From NCBI GenBank assembly GCA_004431415.1, contig QPMI01000270.1, positions 26,441-90,440 of the forward strand: a stretch of 64,000 nt of DNA, read 5' to 3'. Origin of the DNA: Cyanophora paradoxa (Eukaryota > Glaucocystophyceae > Cyanophorales > Cyanophoraceae). Below the pieces are notes generated by a model that was not told the origin of the DNA, did no database searches, and worked only from the letters and a program-made list of their open reading frames with translations. The position numbers and the translations under genes were made by a program. Of the stretch, positions 42,920 through 54,189 are shown piece by piece. Each line of letters starts with the position of its first letter. Position 1 is the first letter of the stretch.

Positions 42920-45280
42920 ATGAACGCGCTGGCGGACCTGCTCTCTGCAGCCGTGGAGGAGGTGGAGGCCGAGCGGCAGGCCGCGCCCGACGAGTGCGCT
43001 GCCGTGCAGCGCCGCGTACGGCGTGGCTGACTGCGCGCAACGCCAGATTGGAGCTCTTCGAGGAGCCGAGCGAGGGCACGCATGCCCTGTCAGCCCGCGG
43101 CCGCGGCCCCTCGCCCATCCCTGCGGGCCTCTCTCGCTACGCCGCCGACCCGGAGATCGCACCAGCAAGAAGAACACCCACGGAAGCCGCGCGTACTTCT
43201 CCGCCTGCAGCGGCGGCGCGCGGGACCTCGCCCTCCGAGTGGCCGAGCAAGCACGGGGCGGATCCTCCGGCCAAGGAGAGGCGCCCCGGCGCCGCACCAA
43301 GCCTTTCCCGTAGGTCATCTGGCAACTCCGAGTTCGACATTGAATTCGAGGCGGCGCAGAGCCGGCTCTGCAAGCCGGTGCGCGCTCAGAGCTCCGCAGT
43401 CTCGCACGAAGCGCGCTGAGTGCGCTGCGCACAGTTATCGAGCACCGCGGACGACGAGTTCGACGACTTTAACGAGGGTCCGGTCGAGGCGGTGGACCTG
43501 CGAACCCCGCCCGGGCCCTCGGCTTCGGGCGCGTCCTCCTCCTTCCGCGCCGCCGAAGGCCGGCAGACTCCTCCCCCGCCGTCCACGCTTGGCGCTGCCG
43601 CCAAACCGCCCCTCCCGCCCCGGGAAAGCGGCGGTGGGGAGAGGCTGCGGGCTCGGATAGAGCTGCCGCGAGCGGCGCGGCCGACGTCGGCGCCGGTCTC
43701 GCGGGACGTGTCGCCGAGCCCGGCGGGGCCGGCCCCGGCTGCGGCGGCGTCGGCAGGGGCATCGCCGTCGAAGGGGCCGGCGGAGGAGAAGGCCCAGGAC
43801 CTGACGAGCGTCATCCGCGGCGGCTGGTCCCAGATCCAGGCCCTCAACCGGCAGTACGCCCGGGCTCCCGCGGTTCCCGGCCCTGCCCCCGTCGCGGAGC
43901 CCCAGCAGCGGCGGGGGAGCGATGGCGGCGAGCCGGAGCCGGCGCCCCGGCGGGCGTCGAGCGCCCCCTCCTCGCGGCCCCACACGCCGCCCGTCGAGGC
44001 CGGCGGCTCCAGCGGCGGGCGCGCGGGGACGGCGCGGGGGCGAGGGCGGCGAGCGCGGCGGGGCCGGCGGGGCCGGCGAGCGCGGCGGAGCAGGAGTGGG
44101 AGGACGTGGAGCGGCTGCGGGCGGCGGCGCCTGCGGAGCGGCGGGGCGTGGCGCCGGGCCCGCAGGCGGCCCTCTCCTACGACGAGGCGGCCGCCTGGTT
44201 CGCCTCCCGCGACCTCTCCGACGCCGCCGTCCGCCGCCCCGCCCGCCCCGCACCGTCCCGCCCCGTCCCCCGCGAGCCCCGCGCAGCGCGGCATCCAGGC
44301 CGAGGCGAAGCGCCCCGCCGGCGTCCTCGCCGCCCTCGCCGCCCTCTTCTCCCGCGGGGCCTCCTGGCCCAAGGCCCCGTCGCCCCTCACGGACGAGGTG
44401 CGGCCCGTGGGGGCGGGGGCGGGGCGGGGGCGGGGCTGAGGGGCGGGCAGCGGGACCGGGTTTTCACGTACGCACGCGTTGCCTTCGACAACGAGGAGCC
44501 CATGCACCTGCGCGTCCTCCAGGCCCGCCCCGCCCACCCCGCCCACCCGCCTCGCCCCGCCTCACCCCGCGCAGTCCGTCTTCATGAAGCTCACTGGCGC
44601 CAAGCTCCCCTGCCCCCGCTACGGCAAGCACTGGGACATCATCGGCTTCCAGGGCGCGCCCCGCCGCTGCCGCGCCGCCGCGGTGCGCCGAGGGGCGAGG
44701 CAGGGACGGACCCGGCGACGGACCTGCGGGGCGTGGGCATGTTCGGTCTCCTGCAGATCCTCTACTTCGCCTCCGTGCCGCCGCCCCCCCGGCCGCCCGG
44801 CTGCCGCGCGGGGCCCGACGCGGCGGGGCGCAGAAGCACGGCGACCTTGCGCGGGAGGTGCACCGCCTCTCGCGGGACGAGTACCAAAGCTTCCCCTTCG
44901 CCGTCGTCTCGCTCAACGTCTCCCGCCTCGCCCTGGAGGCCCTGCGCGAGGGCCGCCTCACCGACGCCTGCCGCCGCCGCGCCGCCGTCGCCCCCGTCGT
45001 CCACGAGTTCGCCTTCGGCGCCCTCTTCGACTTCTACTCCACCTGGTGCCCCGCCCCCCGCCCGCCCCCGCGCGCGACCGATCGAGCCGGCGGGCGGGGG
45101 CGCAGGAAGGCGGGGCGGTGCACGATCAAGGACTTCGACAGCGTCTTCTACAAAGAGCTCACCGCCAAGTGCAAGAAGCGGCCCGAGAAGATCCTCGCCG
45201 CCTTCAAGGAGGCCACGAACCCCTCCCGCCGCCGCATCGACGTCGACAAGGACGCCGCGCCCCTCTCCTTCATGGACTAG
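42920..45280 (+). CDS. ELMO-domain protein with long disordered N-terminus
   Basis: ELMO-domain proteins act on small GTPases: ELMODs are Arf-family GAPs and ELMO1-type proteins are partners of Dock-type Rac exchange factors. The domain begins near 44475 and contains HWDIIGFQG, TDPATDLRGVGMFGLLQILYF (44625-44770), then SFPFAVVSLNVSRLAL (about 44890-44940) and the C-terminal VHEFAFGALFDFYSTWC. DFDSVFYKELTAKCKKRP and LSFMD before TAG 45278-45280 complete it. The WxxxGFQGxDPxTDxRGxGxxGL signature is intact, including the Arg used in ELMOD GAP activity. The first half (42920-44100) is Pro, Ala, Ser and Arg rich and probably disordered, with an acidic DDEFDDFNEG patch near 43455. Two introns in the domain use GC donors. 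Confidence 0.85.
44523..44574 (+). other. GC-AG intron in the ELMO gene
   Basis: CGC GTC CTC CAG is followed by GCCCGCC...GCGCAG and TCC GTC TTC ATG. It is a 52-nt intron with a CTCAC branch-like motif 14 nt from its end. Confidence 0.7.
44654..44703 (+). other. GC-AG intron in the ELMO gene
   Basis: TTC CAG G is followed by GCGCGCC...GAGGCAG and GG ACG GAC CCG. It restores GFQGTDPATDLRG, the strongest motif of the domain. No GT lies close enough to serve as donor. Confidence 0.87.
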
Positions 45281-45785
45281 GCCCCCACCCGCCCTCCCCG
45301 CGCGCCTCCTCAGCCAGCCGTGCGACCCCGCCTCACACATACCCCTGACCCCTTCTCCGCCTGTTCCCACCCTTTGTCCTTTTTTCTCCAATCGAAATTG
45401 AAGTCTCACGCATGACCGTCGGACGGGCCCAAGGCCGTCTAGTGTTTTAAACGGGGACGGGTTCGGGGGTCCGGACTCCGGAGTACTCAATCGCGTGACA
45501 CGGGGAGTCGGGACTCGGGACTCAGAGAGTTGCAATCGGGACTCGGGACAAGGGAATCGCCGATCGCGAGTCAATGGCTTATGTACATGTGCACAGCCTC
45601 ATGGGGCACAGGGATAAGGCTCAGTAGGGCCGGTACCTCGTGTCGCGCGAGGCGTCCCGTGCCGGGCCACCTGGGGCCGCGCTCCGCCCGTAGCCTCCAG
45701 AACTGGGGGCCGGGCCGTACGATGCCGACGAGGCGTAGCTGCCGCGCAGCGTCAGCAAGCGTCGCGCGGCGGCCTGGGCGGTCAA
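45281..45785. other. region between convergent 3' ends, no gene seen
   Basis: The 3' ends of the ELMO and RRM genes face each other here. Between 45440 and 45570 the words GGGACTCGGG and CGGACTCCGG recur as short degenerate repeats. The T-rich stretch near 45380 may belong to the ELMO 3' end. Confidence 0.4.
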
Positions 45786-48091
45786 TCACTTGGAGCCGCC
45801 GTAGTCGTACGGGTCGCCGCCGTAGCCGCCGCTGCCGCTGCCTCCGCCGCCGCGATAGTCGTCATAGCCGTAGCCGCCCGAGCCATAGCCGGCGTAGCTG
45901 CCGCCCGAGCCCGCTGACGGGCCGCCGCGCCCGTAGCCTGAGCCGTAGCCGGCGCTCGAGCCACCATAGCCGCCGGAGTAGGAGCCGCCGTAGGCGCCGC
46001 CGGACCCACCGCCTACCATTTGAGGGTTCAGGTAGGTGGGAGGTGCTGAAGGAGACGGGGCCGCCGCCGCAGCCTCTCGCTCACCGTAGCCGCCGCCCCC
46101 GCCTGTCCCGCTCGACCCGTAATAGTCGCCGTAGCCGCCGCGGCCAGAGCCCCCGTAGCCCCCTCCGCCACCGCCACCGCCGCCCCTGCACGCAAGAGAT
46201 CAGTTGGAAGCAGAACAACGCAGGCCCGCGCGAACGGACCTGCCGCCGGAGGTGCTAGCGCCGTAGCCGTAGTCGTAAGCGGCTGCGCTGTCGCTGGCTC
46301 GGCTGCCGTACCTGCCCGCCACACAGTCAGCCCGGGGGCCAGGACCAGCTTGCGTGACTAGGAAGGAGAGCCGGAAGCCGGAAGAGGGGGTGGGTGGGTG
46401 GGTGGGTGGGTGGGTGGGTGGGGGTGGGGGGGGGGGGGGGGGGGGGGGGGGGGGGCTGACGAATAATCGCTTCGATCGTAGCCGCCGCCGCCCCCGCCGT
46501 AGCCGCCCCCGCCGTAGCCGCCCCCGCCGTAGCCTCCCCCGCCGTACGAGCCGCCGCCGTAGCCGCCGCCGTATGAGCCGCCATAGCTGCCGCCTGCGGG
46601 CGAGTCTACACGGGTGTCCGCCCGTCCGGCATGGGGTGGGCGAACCATAGCCGCCCCCATAGCCGCCGCCACCGCCAGCGCCGCCGCCGCCGCTGCTGCC
46701 GCCGTAGGAATCTCCGAAGGAAGAGCCGCGACCGCCGCCGCCACCACCACCACCAGAGGTCTTGGCGGGGGGCGCCATGCCGCGGGGCTCGGCCTTCTTC
46801 ACCTCGACCTGCCCGGCGTCGGGCTGGGTACGTCGCACGGAAAGATGACGGTGGGCGCACCATCTTCCCGTTAATTTCGTGCTGGTCCTCGAAAACCCGG
46901 TCCACTGAGTTCTCGTCGTCGAAGGTGATGAACCCGAACCCGCTGCGCCCCGTTGGCACGACCGGGAGGGAGGGAAGAGGCGGGCGCACCGTGGCCTGTT
47001 TGTCTGCCTGTCGTACATGACCACTGCGTCCGCTACGTTGCCGTAGCGCATGAAGTGGTTTTTAAAGTCCTCTGCAGAGCGATGAGAAATCGGAGGGCAA
47101 GCGATACTGACTTGCGAACCTTCCGTCACAGACTGCGCGAGACCTGTAAAGAGAGGAAACGAAGAGTCAGCAAAAGACGGGCAGCGGAAGAAGTAGTCCG
47201 CGCAAAAGCTGTCGTAGCAAAGAGGACGAAAAGCTGAACTCCTCGAACGAAACAGCTGCGAAGACAGCTGCTACGGGCCATGAAACAACTAACCTCCAAC
47301 GAAGATCTTCTTCGTCCTGAAATCGCTAGTAGCGGGAGGCGGCTTAGTCTGGCCCTGAGGAGTAGCTCGCTTTGCCTCGACCTACGAGCGCTCGAGTAAC
47401 TATCCAACCGAACCGCGGGCGTCGTTACCTAGCGGATCCTGAACAAAAATCTTACGGCCTGCCCTGCGACCTGGCCTGGCGACGACCTGCCTGCCGACCT
47501 GCCTGCCGACCCTAGAGCTAGACAAGCCGAGCTATCCCGCATACTGCTGCAATACGCAGATATTCCCTTAGCAGATCGAGAGTATTTACCTGACGACCGT
47601 CGATCGTGTGAGTCTCAGCGACAACGCGGTCCACCACGTCTCCATCTGCGCGGAGAACTTGGGCGGAAAACAAACGCGATAGCTCGATCCGCGTACCTTC
47701 GAAGATGACAAAACCAAAGCCTCTGCACGAAAGAACACTGTTAGCGTCGGGTGCTTGCGCGGGGAGCCGTCCTCACCGAGGCTTGTTCGTGACCTACGCA
47801 GTGGTTAGCCGGGTGACTTTGCGGGGGCCTGCGAGCGGAATACCTTGTCTCGCATGACTAGTACCTCGCGGATAGCGCCATAGTGCTCGAAATGCATACG
47901 CAGCGTCTCCTCCTGAGTCTCCCAACTCAGGCCGCCGAGAAACACCTGCGGGAAGGCGATCAGCTGCTTCTAGGAGGTGGTTGCTTGGATCGGGGCTTCG
48001 AAGGACCGACCTTCCCCCGTTGCGTCTCGCCGCTCGTTGGGATGCCCATGTCAGCCGCATGCGCGGTGCCTGAGACATGCTGGCCCTCCAT
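45786..48091 (-). CDS. RNA-binding protein with two RRMs and glycine-rich tail (hnRNP A/Musashi/DAZAP1 type)
   Basis: Starts at ATG 48091 (MEGQHVSGTAHAADMG) and ends at TGA 45788-45786. RRM1 is built over short exons: VFLGGLSWETQEETLRMHFEHYG with RNP2 (about 47965-47890), IREVLVMRDK, then RGFGFVIFE with RNP1 (about 47715). RRM2 has KKIFVGGL (about 47305), a middle segment with FKNHFMRYGNVADAVVMYD (about 47065-47010) and SGFGFITFDDENSVDRVFED (about 46945-46885). The tail from about 46780 is almost only Gly, Tyr, Ser with Gly-Gly-Tyr-type repeats, ending YDYGGSK, which commonly drives RNA granule formation. A large G-rich repeat interrupts an intron at 46388-46455. Roles in splicing or mRNA stability are inferred from the family. 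All introns checked are GT-AG. Confidence 0.88.
46388..46455. repeat. (GGGT)n plus 30-nt G run inside an RRM-gene intron
   Basis: About nine GGGT units (46388-46425) run into 30 uninterrupted G (46426-46455). On the plus strand it could form G-quadruplexes; in the transcript it is a C-rich tract next to the acceptor or donor. Confidence 0.85.
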
Positions 48092-48319
48092 CGCGGCGCC
48101 TCCTTAGGCGGGTTTGAGGGCGAAAAAGCGCCTGAAACCACCGGGTAAAGTTTAGAGTGGTGAGGAAGAGCTGAGTAGGCGGGCTCGAAGATTCGAGCAA
48201 TCCCTGCACACTGACCGTAGCCTGGGTCGTTTCCCGTACGCTACTTTCGGCGCCAAGGCCGCAGAAGTTGCTGGGTACGTAACTCGGTGCGGAAACGGGT
48301 ACGCTTGGTTGGCCGTGTC
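48092..48319. promoter_or_regulatory. shared divergent promoter region (RRM protein / tandem SSB)
   Basis: A 228-bp gap separates opposite start codons. It has moderate GC and no TATA box. Confidence 0.45.
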
Positions 48320-50350
48320 ATGTTCTCCCTCGCGGTAGGCGCGCCGGTCGCCCCGGCAAGTCCGTCGGTCGTTTCGGCGGCATCTGTATGCACTGCTCCC
48401 CCTTCGAGGTCGATCGGGTCCCGACCCGGCGCTGCGGCGCCCTTGCGAAGCACCTGGACGCCGAGCGCCGAGCCTCTCTGGCGTCACGCCGGCAACTGCA
48501 AGAGGACATTTGCCCCCGCCACTCGCGCACCGGCGTCCGCACAGTTCCAGCAGCAGGGCTACGGCGCATCTCAGGCGCCAGGACAGCGCCGCGACGCCGA
48601 GCAGAGCATCACCGGCGCTGTAGTTGATGACCCGCAGCGCACCATGGCCCCTGACGGCAGTGCGCCGCGCCCGCCAGCGGCGCGCTTGACGCATGCTCCG
48701 ACGCCCCTGCGATCAGGCATCCTGGTGGAGGCGGACGTGGAGGAGGCCGGCGATCAGACATCGACCATACATCGTGTGATCTTCTGCGGCCTCGCCCAGT
48801 CCGATTTCGCGACGTACGTGCACGCGGGCGACACGGTCACCGTCACCGGCCACATCGAGAGCCGCGAGGTGCGCGGCCGCGCGAGGCGGCGCTCGCCTCC
48901 GCGGCTGATCGGAAGCCAGACGAGGGACTTATCTTCAGGGCAGACGCAGCGCACGCCGGTCTTCATGGCGAGCGGCTTCCAGCTCAACGGAAAGCAGACG
49001 ATTGCGCTGGAGGGGCGCGTCGGGGCCTTCCCAGAGTCGATGGACGTGCAGGGACGCAACGGCGTCGTTCACCTCACGAAGGCGGTGGTGGCCGGGGCGA
49101 AGCGGGCGGACGGCTCGACGGAGTGGCGCCGCCTCGCGCTCTGGAACGATGCCGCCAAGGCCTTCGCGGCGCGCGTGCAGAAGAACGACACCGTCCGCGC
49201 CATCGGCAGCCGCATCCGCGTCTCCGAGGTACCACCCCGCCGCGCCGCCGCGCCCGGCGGGGCGCGTGACGGGCGGGGCCAGTACACGAGCAAGGAGGGG
49301 GTCCCGCGGACGTCGTTCGAGCTGACGGCTAAGGACTTTGAGGTGCTGGGGAGCGGGGAGGGGTCCGGGGAGGCGATGGAGGCGGTGGAGGGGGAGGTGG
49401 TGGAGGTGGGCGAGGTGCGCGCCACCGCCACCGGCAAGACCGTCCTCAACGCCAGCGTCGCCACGGGGGCCCTCCCCGACGGCCGCCCCGCCTACCGCCG
49501 CGTCTCCCTCTGGAACCGCACCGCCCGCGCCTTCGCCGCCACCGTCCGCCCCGGCGCCCGCGTCCGCGTCGAGGGCATCCCCAAGGAAAGCACGGTGCGC
49601 GGCCCGGGGCCCGGGGCCCGGGGCGCGTGCCGCTCGGGCGGGCGAGTGGGCGGCGCAGTGGGTGGACCGGGAGGGGCAGCAGCGGACCTCGCACGACCTC
49701 ATGGGCGTCAAGTTCTCCCTCCTCGACGCCTCCCCCGGCGCCGCGAGCGCCCCCGCGCCGGCCCGGACGCCCGCCGGTGGGGGCTCGTGGGGAGGGGCGG
49801 GGGGCGGGGCCGGGGCGGGGGCCGGGGCGGCGCTGGAGGCGGCGGAGGGGGAGCTGGTGGAGGCGGCGGAGGTGCGGGAGCTCGAGGGCGGCAAGGCCGT
49901 CCTCAACGCCGCCCTCCTCCTCGGCCGCCTCCCCGACGGCCGGCCCCAGCTCCAGCGCTTCTCCCTCTGGGACGGCACCGCCCGCGCCTTCGCCGCCGCC
50001 GCCCGCCCTGGCGCCCGTGTCCGCGTCGAGGGCCGCTTCAAGACTAAGAACGTGCGGGCCGCCCCCGCCCAGCCGCCGCCGGCCGCCCTCTGCGCGGGGC
50101 CTGAGCGCGGGGGCAGTGGGTGGACCGGGAGGGGCAGCAGCGGACCTCGCGGGAGCTCTCCGCCACCAAGTTCTCCCTCCTCGACTCCCTCCCCGGCTCC
50201 GGCGGCCCCGCCCCGCAGCCGCCGGCCGCCCCCGGGGGCACCTGGACCCGCAGCGCCGGCTTCGGGCGCGGCGCCTACGACGCCGCTGCCGCCGCCCCGA
50301 GCTCGGCCGCAGGCTCCTTCGGTGCTGCCGAGGACGTCGCGCCCTTCTGA
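48320..50350 (+). CDS. organellar-type SSB protein with four tandem OB folds
   Basis: Single-stranded DNA-binding protein built from bacterial-type OB folds. It has an Arg/Ser/Ala-rich leader (from ATG 48320) that looks like an organelle targeting peptide, then four SSB-like units. Unit 1 (about 48605-48990) has HRVIFCGLAQSDFATYVHAGDTVTVTGHIESRE and RTPVFMASGFQL. Unit 2 (49000-49350) has IALEGRVGAFPESM, WRRLALWNDAAKAFAARVQKND and RTSFELTAKDFEVL. Unit 3 (49370-49735) has YRRVSLWNRTARAFAATVRPGARVRVEG and WVDREGQQRTSHDL. Unit 4 (49830-50190) has LQRFSLWDGTARAFAAAARPGARVRVEG and WVDREGQQRTSREL. Each unit is split by one GT-AG intron before its last strand. The protein ends GAAEDVAPF, similar to the acidic ...DIPF tip of bacterial SSB. 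It probably acts in plastid or mitochondrial DNA maintenance. Confidence 0.8.
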
Positions 50351-50561
50351 GCCGCCACCCCCCCCGTCCGCGGAGTACGCGACTGGACTTGGTCGAGCGC
50401 TTAGGGTGTGTTGAAATTCGACTAGACATGACTAGCGCGGACGTCAGGCACTGGGTCTGTCACTCAAACGGCACTGCGGCTGTCTCTCAGGTCAAGCTGG
50501 CTCTGTCTCTCTAGATCTCAGACTAGACTACGGGCTGGGGCGCGATTCTACTCGATGGCAG

Positions 50562-53432
50562 TCAAGCGGCAGCCGACGGGGCGTCGGGGAGGGGGGAGGC
50601 GGCCGGCAGCGGGGAGGGGTGCTTGGGGTGATCGGGGGGAGCGAGCGACGAAGCCTGGGCGGCGGGCACAGGAGGAACGGGGGGATGCGCGGCGGAAGCG
50701 GCAGCGGCGGGAACGTCGCTGTAGAGGAGCTCGAAGCTGCGCGGGCGTCAGGCGGGGCAGCGCTGGGCGCGCGAAGGCAGCGCGGACCCGTTCTCAGAGG
50801 CGGGGGGCGGGTGGGCGCCGGGGGGCGGGGGGAAGAGGGGGTCGAGGGCGATGCGGAGGGCGTCGTCGACCATGCGGGGCAGGATGCGTCCCAGCAGCGC
50901 CGACGCGATCTCTGCCCCCGCCCCCCGTCGCCCCGCCCCGACGCGCGCCGCCGCCCGGCCGGCGCACCGAGGCACGGGTTCGTGTTGACCTCGATGAGCC
51001 AGACGCGGTTCCTGCTGTCGATCTGGGGGCCGGCGTGAGGGCGGCGGTGGCGGCGGCGGGCGGCGGGCCCCCACCATGAAGTCGTAGCCGAAAACCTCGA
51101 AGCACCAGCGTCGGTTCATCGCTGCGCGGCCGTCAGCGTGCGCGCGCGGGCGGCGCCGGGCGCACCGTTCATCATCTTGCGGACGGAGAGCATCGACTGC
51201 ACGACGAGCTCCTTCATGCGCGGCGCGAAGCTGGCGGGGGTCGGGCGGGGCCACGGGGCGGGCTGGGCGGCGGCGCACTCGAGCTCCATGCAGAGGGGCC
51301 GGTCGCCTGCGACGCGCGGGCCGAACTCCTCCAGGTACCTGCCCCCGCGCCCCATCAGCTGCCCCGCCCCGCCTCTCCGCCCGCACGCCGGCCGCTCCGC
51401 ACCTGTCGAATTGCTCGTAGCTCAGTTGGTTGCCCTCCTCGTGTTCGCCGTAGTTGCTCCCCGTCTTTTGCACGGCGTTGTTCGTCAGGCTGCGCGCCCC
51501 GGATTACGGGCGCCAATCCGGGGGCGGCCACGTGCCGCACTGCACGAAAAGGTCTCTGCCGGCGGGTGAGGGGCGGCGAACGGCGAGCGGGCGGGCGCGG
51601 CCGGCCGCACCTCAGGTTCTCGCAGTCGAACTGGGCGCTAGAAGTGCTGCGGCGGGTGAGGGGGAGGGTGAGGGGGCGGGTGGGCGTGGTGCCCCGGGGC
51701 CCGCGGCGCCGCCGGACCCACCGGAGATAGCCGTCACGGTAGAGGTAAATGTTGAGGGCCGAGTCGACCAGCACGTAGCACCGGATGTCTGCGCCCCGTC
51801 GCGCCTCGCAAGCCGGCGCGCCCCGCCGCCGCGCACCGAACTTGCGGTTGTGGATGAGCATCGGTCGCTCCATGTCTGCGCGGCGCCCGCCGATCACGTG
51901 CCGTCACGACGGGCCTCGGGGCCTGGCCGAAACGCGCTTACACTTCTGGATGATCTGCGCGAGGAGAAATGGTCAACGGCGGGGGGTGCGCCGCGGCGGG
52001 GGCAGCCGAAGAGGACGCACCCAGCCGTGCGTCGCGCTCTCGCTCGAGATGATCTGAGCGAGGCTAGGGCCAGAGCGCGGGGCGGCGAGGCGGGCCGGGC
52101 GTACCTCAGTGAGTGCCGCGAGGTTCGAAAAGACTTGAATGCCGCGGCCTGTGGGGCGTGAGGGCGGGGCGGGGCGGAGCGGGGCGGAGCAGAGCGGGCG
52201 GGCGTGCCGCGGTTGAGGCCGGTGGGCTTAACGATCCAGATGTTGTGGGCGCAGTCCTCTGGGGCCACCTGCCGCCGCGCGTAGCGCTCTCGGCCCACGC
52301 CGGCCGCCCAGCCCTGGCGCCCCGCGGGGCGGGCGGCGCCCTTGGCGGCTCCCTCGAGGGACATGCTGGCGCCCGTGACGGCGGGAGCCTGCCTGGGGCG
52401 CGGCGCGGGGGCCGCCTTCTCCTCCTCCTCGCCGCCCGGGCGGGCCGGGGAGGGGGCGGCGCGGCCGGCGCGCTCGATGGCGGCGGCGTACTTCGCCGCC
52501 CGCCGCGCCTTCTGCGCCTCCGACGCCCGCTCCGAGTCGCTGAGGGCGCGGCGGGCCTCCTCCCCCGCCCCGCCCTCACCCCGCCCCGCGTTGTCCTCGA
52601 ACTCCGACTCCGCCCCGCGCCCCGCCGCCCCCGTCAAGTGCCGCACCGCCGGCAGCTGCGGCAGCTTCCCTGCGCCCCCCGCTGTCGGCCCTCCACGGTT
52701 CTACCTGCTGCCCCGCCCCGGCACGAACCGAAGCTCTCGTTACCCTTCGGTGCTGGCGGGGAAACCCCGCTAGCTCGCGGCTTGGCTTTCGCCGGAGCTG
52801 CGGCGTCTTAGGGCGCGATTCAAGGCGGGCGAGGGGCAAGGTGCGGGGTACGATGGCGGGCACCGTGGGCTGGCGGTCCCGAAGATCTCTGCGCGGGGGC
52901 CGTGGGGAGGCGGCCCTTGCCGACGGGGGCAGGCTCGGCGGCCGGCCGCCCGGCGACCGTCGCCGCGAGCGCGCGCTCCCTCGGGGTCTCATCGGGCTCG
53001 GGCGCTTCGCCCTCCTCGCCCCTGCGCCGCGTCAGGCCTGCTGGCGGAAGGTGGGGACGAGGCGCGCTTCTTCCGCGGCCTCGCCTCGCGCTCCTTCTTC
53101 TCCTTCTTGATGGAAGCCGTCCGCTTCGAGAGGCCGTGCCGCTCGTCGAATTTCTGTGCCCGCCTCAGCCGGCTCCGCCCCGCCGCGGGGGCGCGCGCGG
53201 CGGGCCTTCAGGGCCAGGGCCTTGAAGAATGCAACGAACTGGTGGTTTCGGGGGCGGCGATCAGGCGGGCCACGAGGGGCCCTGGTGGCGGCGCACCTCG
53301 AGGAACTCCCTGTCTTTCGTCCCGCCTCGAACGAGGTACGTGATTGGGATCGCGTCGAAGACCTGCCACAGATTGGACCTCGCCCGCAGCCCCTTTCCGG
53401 CCCCTCCCCCCGGCCCCGCCTCCAACCCAGCG

Positions 53433-53465
<33 letters not shown>

Positions 53466-54189
53466 CTCGGTCCTCGCCTTCGCTCCCCCCGCCCCGCGCA
53501 CATTCGCACAATTCCTCTCGAAGTACGCCTGCGCGGTATGAAAGTCATGTGCACTGTGCAAGAGAGCGGGTGGGGATCGCGCACTCGAAGGTTCCTGTAG
53601 AGGCCGCTTTTCGTGCAGATCTGCGCAGATAGGCAGAACCCGACCTCGAGAACCTGGCGCATACAGGCGCAATTCACCTCGCCGTTCCCTTCGAAATGAT
53701 TCACGATCTGACGCGATTTAGAACTGAGGCTGGCATAGTCGATTTTATGACCTGCCCACGGATCAAATATCACGTGCACGGGCGACCCCCGAGACACCCC
53801 GCGCACCCGTCTGCTTCCTGAGATGAAGTCAGCAATGCTATTAAGCCAGTCGTGGGCAGCTCCTTACCAGAAGAAATTCCAAACCCTCTCATCGCTGGAC
53901 TCTTCCCACCACGGTCTCTTGGATAGCGCATCCTTCACGATTGCACTGTTGTTGCCCTGCATCAAGACGCGCGTTAGCACGCTGTTCAGCAACCCTGCAA
54001 CACGTTAGCTAAGCGGGTGACCCTGCCAGCTCGCTCTGCGTCCTGGCACTGCTGCATCACCTTGAGAATCACGTAGCGGTAGTTGCCACTAGCAGGCGGT
54101 GGCGGAGACGGATCCTTGGGGGACGGCCGCTGCGCATGCTGCCCCGCAGCTTGACGCTCAGCAGATGCTACTATCTTTGGCGGGTTCAT
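50562..54189 (-). CDS. tubulin tyrosine ligase-like (TTLL) enzyme
   Basis: TTLL enzymes add Tyr, Glu or Gly chains to tubulin, mainly in flagella. Minus-strand order from ATG 54189: NYRYVILK...NNSAIVKDALSKRPWWEE (about 54090-53890), VNHFEGNGEV and CTKSGLYRNLR (about 53690-53590), WQVFDAIPITYLVRGGTKDREF (about 53370-53290), NIWIVKPTGLNRG (about 52245-52210), IIQKYMERPMLIHNRKFDIRCYVLVD (about 51950-51760), IYLYRDGYLR, and KTGSNYGEHEEGNQLSYEQF (about 51470-51410). MLSVRKMMN, NRRWCFEVFGYDFM and RVWLIEVNTNPCLG (about 51120-50955) follow. The ATP-grasp residues, including the KP, DIR and EVNTNP sites, are present. A Pro- and Ala-rich tail ends at TGA 50564-50562. The type of modification cannot be told. 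Confidence 0.85.
53433..53464. repeat. C homopolymer, 32 nt, in a TTLL intron
   Basis: An uninterrupted run of 32 C on the plus strand (G on the coding strand), in the intron before the exon encoding WQVFDAIPITYL. Confidence 0.85.
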
